Positions 1 through 9,614 of a stretch of DNA of 42,302 bases are shown here, one piece after another. Position 1 is the first letter of the stretch. Each line of letters begins with the position of its first letter. The DNA lies in assembly GCA_937888955.1 (NCBI GenBank), contig CALAQW010000103.1, positions 1 through 42,302 on the forward strand, in the 5' to 3' direction. The position numbers were made by a program, and so were the translations under genes. The stretch is from an uncultured Alphaproteobacteria bacterium. Its GTDB lineage: Bacteria; Pseudomonadota; Alphaproteobacteria; UBA11222. The notes under the pieces are model-generated. The model worked only from the letters and a program-made list of their open reading frames with translations. It did no database searches and was not told where the DNA came from.

Positions 1-402
1 AACAACATGTCGATGGACTCTTGCGTCGGCGGTGATGAGGGTGCGCGTGACCGCAGCGGTCGACAGCCGCTCATCCCACAGCGCGACAGGCAGCCCGAAA
101 TGCCGTGCAAGGTTGCGGGCAAAGGCACGGGCCGACTGGCAGCGGGGGCCTTCGCTACCATCCATATTGACCGGCAGGCCGATCACGAAGCCGCCCACCC
201 CCTGTTCCGTGATGATCCGGGCAATTTCCTCCGCATCGCGGGAGAATTTGCCGCGCTTCAGCGTTTGCATGGGGCTTGCGATCATCCGGCCGGGATCGGA
301 CAGGGCAAGCCCGACCGTTTTCGTGCCAAGGTCAATGCCCAACAGCCGTGCGCCACGTGGCAGACGGGCCTCAAGGGCGCGAAGATCGACAATTTCACTC
401 AC
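1..402 (-). CDS. ruvX: Putative pre-16S rRNA nuclease / Holliday junction resolvase-like protein RuvX (YqgF), 3' end outside window
   Basis: The minus strand reads 134 codons without a stop up to the window edge, so the C-terminus is missing; the family is about 140-160 residues long. The RNase H-like start is clear: GIDLGTKTVGLALSD near residues 20-34 carries the first acidic metal ligand, followed by IGLPVNMDGSEG near 92-103 and WDERLST near 130, all family hallmarks. YqgF proteins are known as nucleases that mature the 5' end of 16S rRNA. The start is a GTG at 402-400, which leaves a short N-terminal extension (SEIVDLRALEARLP) before the core strand. A gene start further upstream is not supported. 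Its 5' side is divergent from the tRNA-Thr gene. Confidence 0.9.
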   Translation of the reverse strand, partial: MSEIVDLRALEARLPRGARLLGIDLGTKTVGLALSDPGRMIASPMQTLKRGKFSRDAEEIARIITEQGVGGFVIGLPVNMDGSEGPRCQSARAFARNLARHFGLPVALWDERLSTAAVTRTLITADARVHRHVV

Positions 403-554
403 ACAGGGGTCCGGGGTTGCGGGGCGACAGGGTTTTACGGATTGTGACAGGAAATCCCTGTTTAGCCGATCTTCGGGGTTCTGGCGAGGGCGGGCAGCCA
501 GCCCGGCTCTGCCGCACTTGACTTTGCCGCGCATGTGACCGAAATAGGCGGCGG

Positions 555-630
555 GCCGGCTTAGCTCAGTTGGTAGAGCGGCTGATTTGTAATCAGTAGG
601 TCGGGGGTTCGAATCCTCCAGCCGGCACCA
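555..630 (+). tRNA. tRNA-Thr (anticodon TGT)
   Basis: A full cloverleaf of 76 nt can be folded. The acceptor arms GCCGGCT and AGCCGGC pair over 7 bp, the D arm is GCTCAGTTGGTAGAGC, and the anticodon stem is GCTGA/TCAGT (one G-T pair) with loop TTTGTAA. The T arm is GGGGG-TTCGAAT-CCTCC. Anticodon TGT reads ACA threonine codons. The CCA tail is encoded at 628-630. Confidence 0.97.
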
Positions 631-702
631 TTCGCTTCATTGTCCGCCCCTGACAAGGTGGCTCTCCCACGCTTTTTCACCTCCGGTAGACTGTCTCTTT
701 CC

Positions 703-1449
703 TCAACCGGGGAAATAGAGGCCGCCATTGACGTGGAAGGTTTGGCCGGTGATGTAGCCTGCCCCCTCCGAGACAAGGAATGCGACGGTCGCGGCGATTT
801 CCTCGGGCTTGCCGAAGCGGCCCATGGGAATGGTGCGGGTCAGTCTTTCGCTATTGCCGCCCTGCATCAATGGCGCAATGCCTGAATGCATGATGATGCC
901 GGGGGCAATGACATTGACCGTCACCCCGTAGCGCGCAAGATCGAGCGCGGTCGAGCGGGTATAGCCTGTGATCGCCGCCTTGGCCGCGGAATAGGACCCC
1001 TGATTGCGCATCGGCTGATAGGCAGCGAGCGAGGCGATATTGACGACCCGGCCAAAGCCGCGATTGGCCATCTGTTCGCTGAAGGCACGGGTCATGTGGA
1101 ATGTGCCGCCGATATTCACATTCATCACCCGGTCCCAGGTCTTGGTGTCCATCTTCCAGGGTTTGCCCGGTCCCTGGATGCCCGCATTGTTGATCAGATA
1201 GTCAATCGTGACGTCTTGCTTTGCGAGGGTGTCGGCAAGTGCGCTCACCGCCTGTTCTTTCGTCACGTCAAGGGGATGAAAGCTGACCCGGTCGCGCATC
1301 TCCGCTGGCAACGCTTCGACCCAGGGGGCGAAATCATCGGCCCGGCGATCGGTGGCGATCACCGGGATGCCGGCGGCACATAGTGCCCGGGTGATCGCGG
1401 TGCCAAGACCGCCGATTGCGCCTGAAACCAGTGCATGTCCTTTGCTCAT
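703..1449 (-). CDS. SDR family NAD(P)-dependent oxidoreductase
   Basis: This is a 248-residue classical short-chain dehydrogenase/reductase, the usual length. The nucleotide-binding TGxxxGxG-type motif is GAIGGLG at residues 10-16, and D34 at the end of the second strand favours NAD(H). NNAG lies at 87-90, the catalytic serine is near S140, and YSAAK (Y153, K157) follows. The C-terminal TGQTFHVNGG is typical of the 3-oxoacyl-ACP reductase/FabG-like group. The substrate cannot be told from sequence; a hydroxyacyl or secondary-alcohol substrate is plausible. It sits 71 nt behind the DUF2235 gene on the same strand, and a GGGAG site 8 nt before its ATG supports the start. Confidence 0.9.
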   Translation of the reverse strand: MSKGHALVSGAIGGLGTAITRALCAAGIPVIATDRRADDFAPWVEALPAEMRDRVSFHPLDVTKEQAVSALADTLAKQDVTIDYLINNAGIQGPGKPWKMDTKTWDRVMNVNIGGTFHMTRAFSEQMANRGFGRVVNIASLAAYQPMRNQGSYSAAKAAITGYTRSTALDLARYGVTVNVIAPGIIMHSGIAPLMQGGNSERLTRTIPMGRFGKPEEIAATVAFLVSEGAGYITGQTFHVNGGLYFPG

Positions 1450-1520
1450 GGGGTGATGCTCCCTTCTTCTGTTCTTGCTGTGCAGTGTGGGCCCGATAGC
1501 AGTTGCGGTGTTTGGCAGGC

Positions 1521-2723
1521 TCAGGTGAAATGCCGCGGGGTCGGGGCGGCGGGATCGCCGTTCCAGTCGATCGCGCCGGCCATGTGAATTTTCCCCTCAT
1601 CAGGCAGGGGTGGGGCGATCATATTGTTTGTGTCGGCGAGGGCCTTGCCGAGATTTTCCCGCGCGTGGCTTTGCGCATAGCTTGACTGGGTGACATGCTC
1701 AAACCGGCGTTTGGCGGAATAGTGGATCGCCTCGCCCAATGCGGCCCGGTCGCGGGGGCCGAACAGTTGCCGGCTCACAGGCCCCAGCGCCTGATAGACC
1801 CGGGTCATCGAATCGCGCAGTTCCGCATGATAGTTCGGATCAACCCGCAGCCCCATATAATGGGCATCGAACCCCAGGCCGCAATCGCGCGCCTGCAGTG
1901 CAATCCACAAAAAGGCGCGGTCTGACAAACCCGCATCCAGATAGCCGCCGCCAATATTGGAATGGACGCCGGGGAACCATAATTGCTGCACCTTCTGGGC
2001 TGCGGGCTGTGCTGTGTCTGATGCCGTCCAAAGCGCGGGACTGAACGGTTTGCGCCGTTCATCGATGGCCAGCGCGTGATAGGCGTTATGGATATGCGCG
2101 CCCAGCGTTACATCGTGAAATTTGTGTTTGCCGCTGGCGATGAAATTCAGCTTGTTGAGCGGTACCCCGAGCGCGCCGACTGTATCCCACACGCCGATAA
2201 ACCAGACATCGTTGAGCAGTTCGCCATCCGCGTTGTGGCGGGCGAATTCTTCTGCATGGGCGGCCGCTTTCTGCTCACGTTCATTGCGGTTTTTCCGCGG
2301 GTCGATACGGTAGATTTCCATCGCGCGCTTTGCGATCTCACGGGCTTTGTTGCGATCGCCCTCCGCATCCGGGATGCCGCACAGCCCGATCAGCCCCGCA
2401 AGGCTGCGCGCGGTATAGGCGCCGCGCGAAAAGCCGAACAGAAACAGCCGGTCACCGGGCTGATAAATATGGCCCAGCGCCGCATAGGCCTGCATGACAT
2501 TATCAGACAGCCCGACGCCGAACATGCCGCCTTTCAGCTTGTCCCACAGCCCCGCTGTTCCGACGCCCGCATCATAATAGACAAGCTGTTCGGTGCCGTC
2601 CTTGCTTTGCCCGCTTGCCGCACGGCACAGCTTCACCACGTTGGAAGGAACAAGCCGATGCTGATCGCGCTGATCCGGTGTATTCCAGGTCCCGTCGGTA
2701 CAGATTATGAGATTGCGTCCCAC
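1521..2723 (-). CDS. DUF2235 domain-containing alpha/beta hydrolase (Tle1-like)
   Basis: This 400-residue protein opens with the family's N-terminal LIICTDGTWN. It has a nucleophile elbow GFSRGAYTARSLAG (serine near S99) and the downstream PGVHSNIGGGY, which contains the presumed catalytic histidine. DUF2235 includes the type VI secretion phospholipases (Tle1), but most members are stand-alone proteins of unknown substrate. I see no VgrG, PAAR or immunity-like gene here, so an effector role is not supported. No signal peptide is evident, suggesting a cytosolic enzyme. The start is a GTG at 2723 with a strong GGGGGAGG site 5 nt upstream. It probably shares a transcript with the SDR gene. Confidence 0.85.
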   Translation of the reverse strand: MGRNLIICTDGTWNTPDQRDQHRLVPSNVVKLCRAASGQSKDGTEQLVYYDAGVGTAGLWDKLKGGMFGVGLSDNVMQAYAALGHIYQPGDRLFLFGFSRGAYTARSLAGLIGLCGIPDAEGDRNKAREIAKRAMEIYRIDPRKNRNEREQKAAAHAEEFARHNADGELLNDVWFIGVWDTVGALGVPLNKLNFIASGKHKFHDVTLGAHIHNAYHALAIDERRKPFSPALWTASDTAQPAAQKVQQLWFPGVHSNIGGGYLDAGLSDRAFLWIALQARDCGLGFDAHYMGLRVDPNYHAELRDSMTRVYQALGPVSRQLFGPRDRAALGEAIHYSAKRRFEHVTQSSYAQSHARENLGKALADTNNMIAPPLPDEGKIHMAGAIDWNGDPAAPTPRHFT

Positions 2724-2875
2724 CGCTTCCTCCCCCTTTTGCGCGCATGATTGTTCTCAACTCTAAGCCCCGCGAGGGGTGGCGGGCAAATCGTTTGGCG
2801 GCCGGTTGCAGCGATAGTCCCCGCATTCGCATATGAACCATTGCGCGTGGCTATTCTCGTCTGCGGAAAATCCGT

Positions 2876-2881
2876 TATACT
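2876..2881 (+). promoter_or_regulatory. Possible -10 element before the flavin monooxygenase gene
   Basis: TATACT lies 69 nt before the ATG of the monooxygenase in a 227-nt gap between divergent genes. No convincing -35 box sits 16-18 nt upstream, so this is only a candidate. The rest of the gap (2724-2950) holds nothing recognisable except a ribosome-binding site (GGTAGGGAGC) just before the start. Confidence 0.25.
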
Positions 2882-2950
2882 ATTTGCAATCGCAATGGGC
2901 GCCGTGCGCGCCGCAACAGATTCAGAACAAAACCAAAAAGGGTAGGGAGC

Positions 2951-4675
<1,725 letters not shown>

Positions 4676-4731
4676 GTTGACCGGATCAATGCGGCATTCC
4701 TGAAATAACGCCGCACACGAAATGCGAAGGG

Positions 4732-4759
4732 ACCGCCATCATGATGATGGCGGTTTTTT
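4732..4759 (+). terminator. Rho-independent terminator of the monooxygenase gene
   Basis: Arms CCGCCATC and GATGGCGG form an 8-bp stem around the loop ATGAT, with an extra A-T pair at the base, followed directly by six T. It lies 57 nt after the stop codon. Confidence 0.85.
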
Positions 4760-4824
4760 CATTTGTGCACAGATGAAGGGGTTGGGAGGGGCGTGGCCCG
4801 GCTGGGCCCGGTTGGATTTGTGCT

Positions 4825-5568
4825 TCAGTTGAGGCCGGTTGCCGCAGACAGGGCGGGGCCGATTTCCTCGTTCAGAACAAGATCGGCCAGTGCATCGAGT
4901 TCAGTCGCCTCGCGATTGAGGATCACAAGCTTTGCGCCATTCTGCTTTGCAACCGATAGAAATCCGGCCGCGGGGTAAACCACAAGCGAGGAGCCGATTG
5001 CCAGAAACAGGTCGCAGGCGAGGGTTTCGTCTTCCGCGCGACGCATCGCCTCCACCGGCATGGACTGCCCGAAGGAAATCGTGGCGGTTTTGACAATGCC
5101 GCCACAGCGATCGCAGATCGGCAGGGTCTCGTCGCGCAGAAAGGCCTCGCGGATCGGCGGCATCTCGTAACGGGTGCCGCAGTCCAGGCAGGTGGCGTAG
5201 CTTGAATTGCCGTGCAGTTCGATCACCTTGTCGTCGGGGACGCCGGCATCCTGATGTAAATTATCGACATTCTGTGTAATGACGGATGAGACGATGCCGC
5301 GACGGACAAGTTGTGCCACGGCCTGATGGCCGCGATTGGGTTTGGCCTGTGAAAAGGTGCCCTCCATGGCGAATTTCCGCCGCCAGGTTTCGCGCCGCAT
5401 TTCCTCTGAGCGCATGAAATCATCGAAATAGACAGGTTTGTATTTTGTCCACAGGCCGCCAGGGCTGCGGAAGTCGGGAATCCCGGATTCCGTGCTGATC
5501 CCCGCGCCGGTAAAAACAACCGCGCGCCGGCACGATGACAGCATGTCCCGCAACTGATCAACACTCAT
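4825..5568 (-). CDS. NAD-dependent protein deacylase, Sir2 family (sirtuin)
   Basis: The 247-residue protein is a complete bacterial sirtuin, which removes acyl groups from lysines using NAD. The NAD-binding GAGIS is at 21-25, followed by SGIPDFRS. TQNVDNLH lies at 98-105, the catalytic histidine in ELHG is H119, and zinc ligands are the pairs C127/C130 and C152/C155. SFGQSMP and AIGSSLVV follow. The ATG at 5568 is preceded by AAAGGA 8 nt upstream. The open frame continues further 5' but runs inside the thioesterase gene and is not coding. It is the third gene of a probable operon behind the alcohol dehydrogenase and thioesterase, 49 nt after the latter, so it may reverse acylation caused by acyl-CoA metabolism (inference). 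Confidence 0.93.
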   Translation of the reverse strand: MSVDQLRDMLSSCRRAVVFTGAGISTESGIPDFRSPGGLWTKYKPVYFDDFMRSEEMRRETWRRKFAMEGTFSQAKPNRGHQAVAQLVRRGIVSSVITQNVDNLHQDAGVPDDKVIELHGNSSYATCLDCGTRYEMPPIREAFLRDETLPICDRCGGIVKTATISFGQSMPVEAMRRAEDETLACDLFLAIGSSLVVYPAAGFLSVAKQNGAKLVILNREATELDALADLVLNEEIGPALSAATGLN

Positions 5569-5617
5569 CGCGGATTCCTTTTTGCTTCCGCAGTCTTTCT
5601 TATTCCTTGTCTGCCGC

Positions 5618-6463
5618 TTAACGCACGATGCGGTAAAATACCGTGCCCTGAGCGACAAGATCGCCGCTGCTCCGTTCGGCGACATCCACATGGCTCCAGA
5701 AGATCTCGTCGTCCCGGTTGACCACATGGGCGTAGGACACAAGTTCGCCGGTCGGTTGACCCTTATGGATCTGGGCCTGGATTGCGGCGGTCGATGCCTT
5801 GAACGGGCCGGGGCCGGTTTCCGCCCAGGCGGCCATCGCCCCGCAGGTATCAAGCAGGGCGAGCACCGCCCCTTCATGATGCCCGCCATCCAGATCGCGA
5901 TTGGCCTCAAGCTCGGGCATTTTGATGCGCGCGCGGCTGTCGGCCATCAATTCGACCTCAAGGCCACGCCCGGCAATGAAATTGACCGAGCTCATGAGCT
6001 TGCCCATGGGGCCCGGATCCGATTTGCCGTCATCGCCGGGGGCCTTGATCATCTCAGCCGCCGGCTTGCCCATGCGGCCACGCATCGCCACGGTTGCGTG
6101 GCCGGTGGGTTTGCCGTCCGCGGTGCGCGAGGTGACCTCGACAAAGCAAAGCTCCTTGCCCCGGCGCAAAAGCCGCGCGTCCGCATGCACATCCTCATTG
6201 ATGGCGGCGGCGAGATAATTGATCTGAAAGCCCATCGTGTGCCAGGGCCCGGTTTCCGGGCCAAGTACGTGCCGTGCAAGCGTTTGCCCGCCAATCACCG
6301 ACAAGGAGGCGTAAACCCCCCCATGCAGGGCGCCGCCGGGATTGGCGTTTGACTCGGCGAAGGGCAGCAGGAATGAAGCCCCGCTGTCGCTCAGATCCGT
6401 CAGTTGCACCCCCAACGCATTCGCATAGGGGGAGTTTTCAACCCAGTTACGTACGTCGCCCAT
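5618..6463 (-). CDS. Double-hotdog acyl-CoA thioesterase (PaaI/4HBT type)
   Basis: The 281 residues hold two tandem hotdog domains. The first (about 1-135) has NPGGALHGGVYASL, with the HGG motif at 47-49, and MGFQINYLAAA. The second (about 155-281) has GGHHEGAVLALLDTCGAMAAW and a similar strand pattern. Single hotdog thioesterases are about 140 residues and work as dimers; here a fused pair would form one hotdog dimer. It presumably hydrolyses an acyl-CoA. The stop of the alcohol dehydrogenase lies only 4 nt upstream, so the two are cotranscribed and probably translationally coupled. The spacing has only a weak Shine-Dalgarno site, in agreement with coupling. Confidence 0.88.
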   Translation of the reverse strand: MGDVRNWVENSPYANALGVQLTDLSDSGASFLLPFAESNANPGGALHGGVYASLSVIGGQTLARHVLGPETGPWHTMGFQINYLAAAINEDVHADARLLRRGKELCFVEVTSRTADGKPTGHATVAMRGRMGKPAAEMIKAPGDDGKSDPGPMGKLMSSVNFIAGRGLEVELMADSRARIKMPELEANRDLDGGHHEGAVLALLDTCGAMAAWAETGPGPFKASTAAIQAQIHKGQPTGELVSYAHVVNRDDEIFWSHVDVAERSSGDLVAQGTVFYRIVR

Positions 6464-6467
6464 AAGC

Positions 6468-7565
6468 CTATTTCAGCCCCGGAATAAGGCAGGAATGCAC
6501 CGATTCTTCGCCATCGATCTCACGCGCAAGGGTTTTGATGGCAAGTTCTGCGTCAGTCAGGTCGAAATCATGCGTATGCATCTTCTCAAACGGGATGACG
6601 CGCTTTTCAAGCAGTTCAATGGCGCTTGTATAGCCCGAGGAGGTCACACCGATCGCCCCCTTGATGGTGATTTCCTTCATCACGATAACGTCCGAGATGA
6701 AGCCCGGTACAGGCTTGTAGCCCTTGACGCCGGCCAGAACGATGGTGCCGCCCGGCTTGACGAAGCTCAGCGCATCGACCACCGGTTCGGTCGCATAGGA
6801 GGAAACATCGACAACTACATCGGCGCCCTTGCCCTTGGTATATTCCCTGACCTTTTCCTTGGCATTTTCGTTCTGCACGTCGATGGCGTAATCGGCACCG
6901 AACTCCTTGGCGATCTGCATTTTCGGGCGGTCCGCCTCAAGCCCGGTCACGATCACCGTTTTTGCGCCGGCCTGTTTGGTGGCCACGACGCTGGACAGCC
7001 CGCGCTGGCCCGGTCCCATGATGACGACTGTATCGCCCGGTTTTGTATTGGGGATTTCCACCGCCCAGCGAAAACCTGCGCCCAGCGGGTTGAACATGAC
7101 CGCGATTTCAGCCGGCAGATCCTTGTCGATCTTGTGCACGATGCTGTTGGCGTCGAGGAACATATATTCCGAATAGCCGCCCCAAAGCCCTGGTCCCTCA
7201 TCGATCGGGATATAGGAATAGATGCGGCGGTCTTCGCACAGATGGTAGCTGCCGCCAAGGCAGGGGCCGCAGAAGCGGCAGGACAGCATGGTTTCCACGC
7301 AGACCCGGTCACCCACATCCACCTTCCAGCGTTTGGCGGCCTCATCGCCGATTGCCTCGATCACGCCGAGCGGCTCATGCCCGGGGACAACCGGCATCGG
7401 CATGTTCAGCACGCCCTCATATTGTTCGTAATCGCTGCCGCAGATGCCGCAGGCCTCGATCCGCAGCAAGGCGGTATAGTCAGTGATATCGGGTACCGGC
7501 AAATCCATTCTTTCGATTTTGCGCGGGCCGGTTTGCACCATGGCCAAGGATGATTTTGGTGGCAT
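6468..7565 (-). CDS. Zinc-dependent medium-chain alcohol dehydrogenase
   Basis: This is a 365-residue member of the MDR superfamily with both zinc sites. Catalytic-zinc ligands are C42 (GICGSD) and H63-E64 (PGHEP); structural-zinc cysteines are C96, C99, C102 and C110. The nucleotide-binding loop is VVIMGPGQRG. It should oxidise an alcohol or reduce a carbonyl with NAD(P); the substrate is not evident, although L-threonine/sorbitol-type dehydrogenases share this layout. I chose the ATG at 7565 because AGGGGA lies 9-10 nt before it; a GTG at 7574 would abut that site. It is the first gene of the operon with the thioesterase and sirtuin. Confidence 0.9.
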   Translation of the reverse strand: MPPKSSLAMVQTGPRKIERMDLPVPDITDYTALLRIEACGICGSDYEQYEGVLNMPMPVVPGHEPLGVIEAIGDEAAKRWKVDVGDRVCVETMLSCRFCGPCLGGSYHLCEDRRIYSYIPIDEGPGLWGGYSEYMFLDANSIVHKIDKDLPAEIAVMFNPLGAGFRWAVEIPNTKPGDTVVIMGPGQRGLSSVVATKQAGAKTVIVTGLEADRPKMQIAKEFGADYAIDVQNENAKEKVREYTKGKGADVVVDVSSYATEPVVDALSFVKPGGTIVLAGVKGYKPVPGFISDVIVMKEITIKGAIGVTSSGYTSAIELLEKRVIPFEKMHTHDFDLTDAELAIKTLAREIDGEESVHSCLIPGLK

Positions 7566-7622
7566 TTCCGTCACTCCCCTGTTTTTTGAAAATCCGCCTT
7601 ATTTAGCTGTTAGCCGGAATCT

Positions 7623-7628
7623 TATAAT
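7623..7628 (+). promoter_or_regulatory. Possible -10 box in the divergent region before the carboxymuconolactone-like gene
   Basis: A perfect TATAAT occurs in the 151-nt gap between the divergent alcohol dehydrogenase and carboxymuconolactone-decarboxylase-like genes, about 90 nt before the latter. No good -35 sequence is visible at the expected distance. Confidence 0.3.
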
Positions 7629-7716
7629 AGTTTGCCGCAGATATGTAGATAGCATTTCATTTCAGTCTGCGTCATGATACGCGCCAATGATAACTTGCAG
7701 TAGGGGAGAAACAATA

Positions 7717-8316
7717 ATGGCAAGTACATCAGGGCACGAACCGCGCATCGCGATGCTGTCGATTGAGGATGCGAAGAAGGCGGCCGCATCCGAAGGCATT
7801 TCCGAGGCGATGGCGCCGCTCAGTGTTTTCCGTATTCTGCTGAAGAACCCGCCATTGGCGCGCGAGCTTGGCAATACGCTGAACATGCTGCTGTTTCAGG
7901 GCAATCAGCTTGATGCGCGGCTGCGCGAACTGATCATTATGCGGATCGGTTGGGTCACCGGTTCCTGCTACGAATGGACGCAGCATTGGCGTGTCTGCAT
8001 GCAGCTTGATATTCCTGAGGAAGTTGTGCTCGCCTGTCGGTCATGGGAAAATGCCGATGTGCTGACCGATGCGGATCGTGCGGTGCTTCGCGCCACCGAC
8101 GAGACCCTCGATTCGGGGCGGATCTCGCCGCAGACCTGGGCCGAATGCGCCAAGCATATCAAGAATGACGCGGAGTTGCTGGAAATGGTGGTTGCCATTG
8201 GCAACTGGCGTCTGTTCTCGCAGCTTCTGCTGTCGCTTGAAGTGCCGCTCGAGGAAGGCGTCGAAGCCTGGGCCCCCGATGGCCTGCCAGCGCCGCGTGC
8301 CCCCAAGGGTTACTGA
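7717..8316 (+). CDS. Carboxymuconolactone decarboxylase (CMD) family protein
   Basis: This 199-residue all-helical protein carries the CMD core: LDARLRELIIMRIGWVTGS at about 68-86, followed by CYEWTQHWRVC. AhpD peroxidases in this family use a CxxC pair; here only a single cysteine (SCYEW) is found at that position, so a thiol peroxidase role is unlikely. A decarboxylase or unknown role is left open. The long relatives that share the EWTQH stretch are usually uncharacterised and found in degradation clusters. The ATG at 7717 has GGGGAGA 7 nt upstream; an in-frame upstream ATG at 7687 lacks such a site. A hydratase gene follows after 96 nt. Confidence 0.85.
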   Translation: MASTSGHEPRIAMLSIEDAKKAAASEGISEAMAPLSVFRILLKNPPLARELGNTLNMLLFQGNQLDARLRELIIMRIGWVTGSCYEWTQHWRVCMQLDIPEEVVLACRSWENADVLTDADRAVLRATDETLDSGRISPQTWAECAKHIKNDAELLEMVVAIGNWRLFSQLLLSLEVPLEEGVEAWAPDGLPAPRAPKGY

Positions 8317-8342
8317 TACGTTGCAGTTGCGATGATGCTGTG

Positions 8343-8390
8343 CGCCGCGCGCCTGGTTTAGTGCGCGCGGCGGTGGCTTGCGCGCAAGCC
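8343..8390 (+). other. Two adjacent hairpins between CMD and hydratase genes
   Basis: CGCCGCGCGC (8343-8352) pairs with GCGCGCGGCG (8363-8372) over 10 bp around a 10-nt loop. It is followed at once by the perfect palindrome GGCTTGCGCGCAAGCC (8375-8390). Neither has a T tract, so they are not classical terminators. They could be RNA processing or stability elements; function is unknown. Confidence 0.5.
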
Positions 8391-8412
8391 TGATCAGGAC
8401 AGGAATGAAATT

Positions 8413-9267
8413 ATGTCGAAAACGAAATTACCGCTGAATGCTGATCTTGTCGGACATGTGTTCGATCCGGTCGATGTAAGCTGGACGCAGAAGGATACCA
8501 TGCTCTATGCGCTCGGCGTCGGCTCCAAGCCCGCCGACGAGCTTGAGTTCGTGTATGAAGGCAAAGGGCCGCTGGTGCTGCCGACCTTTGCCGTGATCCC
8601 GGGCGGTCGCGGTATGGCAGGCGCCATGATGAATGTCGATCTTAGGCTTGAGATGCTGCTGCATGGGGAGCAGGCATTTGAATTGAAGCGGCCCATCCCC
8701 CCCAATGCGAAGGGCAAGGTTTCGGGCAAGATTGTCGAGGTCTGGGACAAGGGCAAGGCGGCGGTGCTGGGTATCGAAAGCACGCTAGAGGATGCCGACG
8801 GGGTGTTGCTGACCACCTATGCCAGTTTGTTCGTGCGTGGCGCGGGTGGATTTGGCGGTGAGCGCGGGCCATCGACCGATGGCAAGAATGCGCCCCCCGA
8901 TCGTGCACCGGATGTGGAAATTTCCAATCCCACATTGATGGAGCAGGGGGCCATCTACCGGTTGTCGGGGGACTGGAATCCGATCCATATCGATCCGGAA
9001 TTTGCCAAGTTGGGCGGGTTTGATGCGCCCTTTATGCATGGCTTGTGCACCTATGGATTTGTTGGACGTGCGGCGCTTAAGGGGCTGTGCGGCGGCGATC
9101 CGGCCAAATTTGTCTCGATGACCGGCCGGTTTGCCGAACGGGTGCAGTTTGGCGAGACCATCGTCACCAAAATGTGGAAAACCGCCCCGGGTGAGGCGAT
9201 TATTCAGGGCGAAACCGCAGGCGGTAATGTCGTGCTGTCGCAGGCCAAGGTGACCTTTAAGGAATAA
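8413..9267 (+). CDS. MaoC-like (R)-specific enoyl-CoA hydratase (hydratase 2 type)
   Basis: The 284-residue protein has the two-hotdog architecture of eukaryotic-type hydratase 2, as in peroxisomal multifunctional enzyme 2. The N-terminal half starts with DLVGHVFDPVDVSW and contains VLPTFAVIPG, typical of the substrate-cradling domain. The C-terminal half has the hydratase-2 signature SGDWNPIHIDPEFA, with the catalytic Asp and His, and GFDAPFMHGLCTYG. It would hydrate 2-enoyl-CoA to (3R)-hydroxyacyl-CoA in the cytosol, often with bulky or steroid-like acyl chains. It is codirectional with the CMD-like gene, 96 nt away, so they may be cotranscribed. An AGGA site about 10 nt before the ATG supports the start. 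Confidence 0.92.
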   Translation: MSKTKLPLNADLVGHVFDPVDVSWTQKDTMLYALGVGSKPADELEFVYEGKGPLVLPTFAVIPGGRGMAGAMMNVDLRLEMLLHGEQAFELKRPIPPNAKGKVSGKIVEVWDKGKAAVLGIESTLEDADGVLLTTYASLFVRGAGGFGGERGPSTDGKNAPPDRAPDVEISNPTLMEQGAIYRLSGDWNPIHIDPEFAKLGGFDAPFMHGLCTYGFVGRAALKGLCGGDPAKFVSMTGRFAERVQFGETIVTKMWKTAPGEAIIQGETAGGNVVLSQAKVTFKE

Positions 9268-9285
9268 TGCCAAGAGGCTGCGACG

Positions 9286-9299
9286 GGCGCTTTAGCGCC
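9286..9299 (+). other. Short hairpin after the hydratase gene
   Basis: GGCGC-TTTA-GCGCC forms a 5-bp stem with a 4-nt loop about 20 nt after the stop codon. No T tract follows, so it is at best a weak or partial terminator. Confidence 0.35.
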
Positions 9300-9455
9300 G
9301 CACATGCCTTCAGATCTTGATGCCGGGTTTGCCGATGCGCGGATTCCATGGGGAACGCGATATCGGCAGGTCCGGCATTTTGCTTTCTGATCAGGCAGAT
9401 AGCAGAGGTCGCGCCGGCGATAGCGGTGTCGGCGTGGAAAATTCTGAAAAATTGT

Positions 9456-9479
9456 CATATATTATAAGAGATTTATATG
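9456..9479 (+). promoter_or_regulatory. AT-rich inverted repeat in the 347-nt gap before the metal-dependent hydrolase
   Basis: CATATA (9456-9461) and TATATG (9474-9479) are inverted around TTATAAGAGATT. This is the only strongly AT-rich spot in the gap 9268-9614 and is a likely place for a promoter or operator. Beyond this, the short hairpin near 9286 and the strong GGAGGAAGAGGAG ribosome-binding site before 9615, the gap shows no gene that I can support on either strand. Confidence 0.3.
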
Positions 9480-9614
9480 GTATCAGAGTTTCGTTTAGCG
9501 CGAGCTATATAACGCTTTGTCTTTGCCGCCGCTGATACACCGGTTGTGGCAACAGGAACCAAAAAATTGCCGGGTCGACGATTCGATCCGACTTTGGAGG
9601 AAGAGGAGTAACGC

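Noticed and set aside
561-776. Minus-strand 71-codon frame ending WRIRTPDLLITNQPLYQLS
   Set aside because: The sequence is the antisense of tRNA-Thr, a well-known spurious translation; no ribosome-binding site supports it.
1521-2723. DUF2235 protein as a type VI secretion effector
   Set aside because: No VgrG, PAAR, adaptor or immunity gene is nearby and no secretion signal is visible.
5569-5910. Extended N-terminus of the sirtuin frame
   Set aside because: It lies inside the thioesterase gene, has no sirtuin similarity, and the internal ATG has a good ribosome-binding site.
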